From Candidatus Falkowiibacteriota bacterium (GTDB taxonomy: Bacteria > Patescibacteriota > Patescibacteriia > UBA2591 > JABMQE01): a stretch of DNA of 17,519 nucleotides. Below the pieces are notes generated by a model that worked only from the letters and a program-made list of their open reading frames with translations, searched no databases and was not told where the DNA came from. Position 1 is the first letter of the stretch, and each line of letters begins with the position of its first letter. Shown piece after piece: positions 15,003-17,519 of the stretch. The translations under genes and the position numbers were made by a program. The DNA lies in the NCBI GenBank assembly GCA_013203415.1, contig JABMQE010000042.1:1-17519 (forward strand), written 5' to 3'.

Positions 15003-16175
15003 ATGAAAAAAGCAGGGATTGTTATTGTTCTGTATAACGGAGAAAAGTATATAAAGCCGCTTTTTAGGAGTTTGGCTGGTTTAAGATATGCTAAAAGCGA
15101 TTTTAAGGTTTTTGTGGTTGATAATGGGTCAAATGATAACACAGTTGAGACACTTAGAATTGATACGAAACTACCCTTCGACGCGGCTCAGGGCAGGCTG
15201 CAGCACATGCGCCCCCCTTCGCTAAAGCTTCGGGGGGTAAAAAACTACCCGCCTCGCCAAGACGAGCTTGGCTCGTCGAGGCTGGGCGAAAATGCGAAAG
15301 ATTTGGATGTTGAAGTTATTGAGAGCAAAGAGAATTTGGGTTTTGCTTTAGGCAATAATCTGGGTATAAAAAAAGCCATGGACGAGGGGTATGAATATAT
15401 TCTTTTATTAAATCAGGATATGGCGGTGGATGAGGATTGGTTAAGCGAGTTAATTAGTAAAGCAGAGTCGGATGAGAAGATTGGGGTAGTGCAGGCGATG
15501 ATGCTTTTGATGCATGACAGGGAGAAAATTAATGCTACGGGTGAGAGATTAAATTATTTAGGAATCGGTTATAGCGGGAATTATAAATTAGGTCTTAGCG
15601 ATTTTAAGGCAGAGAAAAATATTATTAGTTATGCTTCTGGGGCAGCGGTTTTGTTTAAGCGTGAGGTTTTAGAAAGGGTGGGACTTTTTGATGAGTTATT
15701 TTTTTTGTATCACGAGGATACGGATTTAAGCTGGCGGGCAAGGATGATGGGATGGGGAATTGAGTTGGCAGAAAAAGCAAAGTGTTTTCATGATTATCGA
15801 TTTAGGCATAACAAGAAGGCGTATTATTGGACCGAGAAAAATAGATTGATGTTTTTATGGCGGAATTTTGAGACAAAGACGTTGATTTTAATTTTTCCGA
15901 TGTTTGCAGTAATGGAATTGGGGATGTTTTTGTATGCTCTTGCAAGCGGATGGTTTTGGCAGAAAGTAAAAAGTTATTTTTGGTTTTTTAGGCATTGGGG
16001 GGAAATTTTGAAAGCGCGGAATAAAATTCAAGGGGAACGGAAGATTAGAGATAGGGAGTTAAAAAAATATTTAGTAGCAGGGATAGAGTTTGGGGGAATG
16101 GAGAATCCATTGCTTAAGTATGTGGCAAATCCAGTGTTGAAGTTATATTGGTTGCTAATAAAGCGTTTTATTTGA
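15003..16175 (+). CDS. Family 2 glycosyltransferase (rhamnosyltransferase-like)
   Basis: 390 aa. GT-A fold with VIVLYNGEKYI (7-17), VVDNGSNDNT (38-47), ENLGFALGNNLGI (110-122), LLLNQDM (134-140, the metal-binding segment) and LYHEDTDLSWR (235-245), the last containing the expected catalytic acid. These are features of WbbL/RfbF-type enzymes that transfer rhamnose or related sugars in surface polysaccharide. Hydrophobic segments near 295-320 suggest membrane attachment. Residues 58 to about 96 do not belong to the family: they are encoded by three consecutive palindromic repeats (15174-15283) between two core strands. The frame is kept throughout. The gene lies beyond two terminators, so it needs its own promoter or read-through; none was recognised. 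The TGA stop shares its A with the left end of a 196-base inverted-repeat element. Confidence 0.9.
   Translation: MKKAGIVIVLYNGEKYIKPLFRSLAGLRYAKSDFKVFVVDNGSNDNTVETLRIDTKLPFDAAQGRLQHMRPPSLKLRGVKNYPPRQDELGSSRLGENAKDLDVEVIESKENLGFALGNNLGIKKAMDEGYEYILLLNQDMAVDEDWLSELISKAESDEKIGVVQAMMLLMHDREKINATGERLNYLGIGYSGNYKLGLSDFKAEKNIISYASGAAVLFKREVLERVGLFDELFFLYHEDTDLSWRARMMGWGIELAEKAKCFHDYRFRHNKKAYYWTEKNRLMFLWRNFETKTLILIFPMFAVMELGMFLYALASGWFWQKVKSYFWFFRHWGEILKARNKIQGERKIRDRELKKYLVAGIEFGGMENPLLKYVANPVLKLYWLLIKRFI
15174..15283 (+). repeat. Composite of three palindromic repeats within the GT2 gene
   Basis: Unit one, cccttcgacgcggctcaggg and following bases (15174-15199), is a TTCGAC/CTCAGG family member. 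Unit two has C6 at 15212-15217 facing G6 at 15232-15237 around a ttcgctaaagcttc core. Unit three has GACGAGC (15261-15267) and GCTCGTC (15271-15277) around ttg, extended by GCCTC/GAGGC. All three are read through in frame, giving an insert rich in Pro, Arg and Gly with no similarity to the enzyme core. Confidence 0.75.
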
Positions 16176-16370
16176 TACAGCAGATTTTAGCAGATTTTTA
16201 ATGGATTTTAATGTGGAGATAACGCAAGAGATAAATGATTTAACTAGACGAATAGCAATATTTTTAAATTTTGGTAAGTCGAGTTTGGAATATAAGAGAT
16301 ATTTAATTCCTAAGAAATTTCAGGATTATAACTTAAATAATCCGTTATAATCTGCTAAAATCTGCTGTAT
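16175..16370. mobile_element. 196-base MITE-like element with 22-bp inverted repeats
   Basis: The ends are perfect 22-bp inverted repeats: 16175-16196, containing cagcagattttagcag, and 16349-16370, its exact reverse complement. A TA dinucleotide lies at each edge (16176-16177 and 16368-16369), as for the TA duplications made by IS630/Tc1-type transposases. The A at 16175 is the last base of the upstream TGA stop, and the AT at 16369-16370 begins the downstream ATG start. It carries only a 49-codon frame resembling the two ends of a GxxExxY gene. It is therefore a probable non-autonomous element. Confidence 0.7.
16201..16350 (+). pseudogene. Internally deleted GxxExxY-like ORF
   Basis: 49 codons with an ATG start and TAA stop. 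The first 15 residues, MDFNVEITQEINDLT, resemble the start of GxxExxY-family proteins. Residues 18-42 (from IAIFLNFGKSSLEYKRYLIP onward) resemble their C-terminus, where the family has a LLINFG..K.E.KR motif. The middle, including the GxxExxY motif itself, which normally makes the protein about 120-130 residues, is absent. Matches are from memory of the family, not from a search. It most likely marks the element's origin and not a functional protein. Confidence 0.5.
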
Positions 16371-17519
16371 GAAGATAGCAATTATTGTTTGCACTTTTCC
16401 GCCATACAAGGGAGGAATGGGTAATGCGGCATGGGAGCAGGCAAGACAACTTGCGAAACTAGGCAATGAGGTGACAGTATTTACGCCGAGGTATAATAAG
16501 GGTCAGAAAAAATTTGAGGAGATGGAAGGGGTTAGAGTAAGAAGATTGACTTCGTTTTTTAGATATGGAAATAGCGCTTTTTTGGGACAGTTGTTTTGGA
16601 AATTAAAAGATTTCAACGTTGTTTTTTTGCATTATCCTTTTTTCGGGGCAAGTGAGATAGTGTGGTTGCATTGTTTGTTTCAGAAGGCACACGAATATAT
16701 ATGCGAATTTTTGCGAATATTTTTGCGAATAATTTTTAAGAAAGATTTTATATTTACTAAAAAACCAAAGTTGGTTATGCAGTATCATATGGATGTTAAG
16801 GGCAAGGGTTTTTTAGGATTGTTTTTTAAAATATATGCGAAGATGTGGATGCCTTGGATTCTAAAAAGTGCAGATAGGATTATTGTTTCTTCTTTTGATT
16901 ATGCGGAAAGTTCTGACGCGCGGAAGCTGGTTGATAAGAAGTGGGTAGAGTTGCCGTTTGGGGTGAACTTATTTCAAGAAAACAATCCCTCGACAAAGCT
17001 CGGGACAGGAAAAACAAGAAAACAAGAAATCAAAGGTTTAGACTCCCCCTTTAATTCCCCACCTTATCAAGGAGGGGATAACAGGAAGGAGAAGATAGTT
17101 TTATTTGTGGGGGGGCTGGATAAGGCGCATTATTTTAAGGGCGTTGATGTTTTGATTGAGGCCTGCAGTAAATTGAACATTGACCCCTCGACACGGCTCG
17201 GGGCAGGCCATTGGTCATTGATCATTGTGGGAAAAGGTGATTTACTTTCTTATTATGAGTCCTTAGTAAAAGAGAGAGGTTTGGAAGATAGGATAAGGTT
17301 TGTCGGTGGAGTGAGTGATTTAGAATTGGGAGAATATTACAGGAAAGCAGATGTTTTGGTTTTGCCTTCGATTGATAAGTGCGAGGCATTTGGGATTGTT
17401 TTGATAGAGGCAATGAATTATGGGGTGCCGGTGATTGCTACTGATTTGGCTGGAGTAAGGAGTGTGGTTGATAATGAGGTTAACCCTTCGACCACTTCGA
17501 CAAGCTCAGGACAGGCAGG
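16369..17519 (+). CDS. Family 4 glycosyltransferase, partial (runs off window)
   Basis: 383 complete codons, open to the window edge. GT-B fold. The N-terminal domain has VCTFPPYKGGMGNAAWEQARQLA, where the Gly-rich loop is at about 15-18; the C-terminal domain has FVGGLD (249-254), IIVGKGD, RIRFVGGVSD and the EX7E motif E339/E347 in CEAFGIVLIEAM, followed by GVPVIATDLAG. These enzymes add sugars from nucleotide donors with retention of configuration, here presumably to the same surface glycan. The start is the ATG whose first two bases belong to the inverted-repeat element. The frame contains at least five repeat-derived segments: TGCGAA copies near 112, PSTKLGTG (207-214), DSPFNSPPYQGGDN (225-238), PSTRLGAG (273-280) and PSTTSTSSGQA (373-383). 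All lie between core elements, and the catalytic motifs are intact. No stop interrupts it, so it may still be functional. Confidence 0.88.
   Translation, partial: MKIAIIVCTFPPYKGGMGNAAWEQARQLAKLGNEVTVFTPRYNKGQKKFEEMEGVRVRRLTSFFRYGNSAFLGQLFWKLKDFNVVFLHYPFFGASEIVWLHCLFQKAHEYICEFLRIFLRIIFKKDFIFTKKPKLVMQYHMDVKGKGFLGLFFKIYAKMWMPWILKSADRIIVSSFDYAESSDARKLVDKKWVELPFGVNLFQENNPSTKLGTGKTRKQEIKGLDSPFNSPPYQGGDNRKEKIVLFVGGLDKAHYFKGVDVLIEACSKLNIDPSTRLGAGHWSLIIVGKGDLLSYYESLVKERGLEDRIRFVGGVSDLELGEYYRKADVLVLPSIDKCEAFGIVLIEAMNYGVPVIATDLAGVRSVVDNEVNPSTTSTSSGQA
16693..16737 (+). repeat. TGCGAAT tandem in the GT4 gene
   Basis: Three successive units beginning tgcgaat separated by T runs (tgcgaattt, tgcgaatatttt, tgcgaataattttt), preceded by acgaatatat. 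Repeats of this sort occur dispersed between genes in many bacteria. It is read in frame and gives CEFLRIFLRIIFKK, a hydrophobic and basic stretch in the N-terminal domain. Confidence 0.5.
16987..17009 (+). repeat. CTCGACAAAGCTCGGG repeat in the GT4 gene
   Basis: A variant of the TTCGACAAGCTCAGG family, read in frame as PSTKLGTG at residues 207-214. It lies in the linker between the two GT-B domains, after VELPFGVN, where the family tolerates length change. Confidence 0.65.
17043..17086 (+). repeat. CTCCCCCTTTAATTCCCC hairpin repeat in the GT4 gene
   Basis: The core TCCCCACCTT (17056-17065) pairs with AAGGAGGGGA (17069-17078) with one mismatch around atc. The motif is of the dispersed ccccctttaattcccc...aaggagggg type. 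It is read in frame as SPFNSPPYQGGDNR within the inter-domain linker, 34 bases after the preceding repeat. Confidence 0.65.
17184..17207 (+). repeat. CCTCGACACGGCTCGGGG repeat in the GT4 gene
   Basis: A third variant of the TTCGAC/CTCAGG family, read as PSTRLGAG at residues 273-280. It sits in a surface loop of the C-terminal domain, between the helix ending ACSKL and the strand SLIIVGKG. Confidence 0.65.
17484..17519 (+). repeat. TTCGACAAGCTCAGG repeat at the window end, inside the GT4 gene
   Basis: Positions 17485-17510 are identical to the 26-base unit at 13037-13062 in the epimerase. They continue with acaggcagg to the window edge. The reading frame is PSTTSTSSGQA, the same phase as in the epimerase. 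Its right end is not visible. Confidence 0.7.

Noticed and set aside
38..16175. Recoding of TGA (as glycine or tryptophan), known from some candidate phyla.
   Set aside because: TGA ends the first radical SAM gene and the second GT2 at the expected family lengths, and no in-frame TGA interrupts a conserved domain.
16603..16788. Minus-strand frames inside the GT4 gene (16603-16788 and 17222-17413).
   Set aside because: They are antisense to a continuous GT4 frame with intact motifs and lack any start signals.

Overview
The window is AT-rich, with a forward strand that looks G/T-rich whichever way the genes run. TAA, TAG and TGA all serve as stops, and Shine-Dalgarno sites are weak or absent before many genes. 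The protein set is cell-envelope glycan synthesis, three cobalamin-type radical SAM enzymes, a secreted subtilase with an FG-GAP-like C-terminus, and a Wzy/WaaL-like membrane protein with TPRs. This combination is typical of candidate phyla radiation bacteria (Patescibacteria, Parcubacteria-like). That assignment is inferred from gene style; no rRNA or marker gene is present.

Positions 38-7265 form one minus-strand operon, read right to left from a strong sigma70-like promoter at 7386-7414. It encodes a Gfo/Idh/MocA sugar oxidoreductase, a left-handed beta-helix acyltransferase (overlapping start, frame broken at an A AAA AAG heptamer), a DegT/DnrJ/EryC1/StrS aminotransferase, and three paralogous B12-binding-domain radical SAM proteins. 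The first three resemble the WlbA/WlbB/WlbC (WbpB/WbpD/WbpE) route to a diacetamido-uronic acid nucleotide sugar.

The 356-base divergent gap holds promoters for both directions. From 7622 to 14283 the plus strand carries the O-antigen ligase/polymerase-like TPR protein, the S8 peptidase, a UDP-glucuronate decarboxylase-like epimerase, a GT2 of the polyprenyl-phosphate glycosyltransferase type and its usual DUF2304 partner. Two strong terminators follow, then an isolated minus-strand gene of unlike composition (14409-14870) with its own promoter. The plus-strand series resumes with a rhamnosyltransferase-like GT2 and a GT4 that runs off the window end.

The most unusual feature is the density of short dispersed repeats. 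At least four families lie inside the plus-strand coding sequences, in frame, mostly in predicted loops or tails. A 43-base double-hairpin element occurs twice just upstream of genes. A 196-base element with perfect 22-bp terminal inverted repeats fits exactly between the stop codon of the GT2 and the start codon of the GT4, and appears to be an internally deleted relative of a GxxExxY gene. Together these suggest a genome invaded by very small mobile palindromes that tolerate coding sequence, comparable to Rickettsia palindromic elements.
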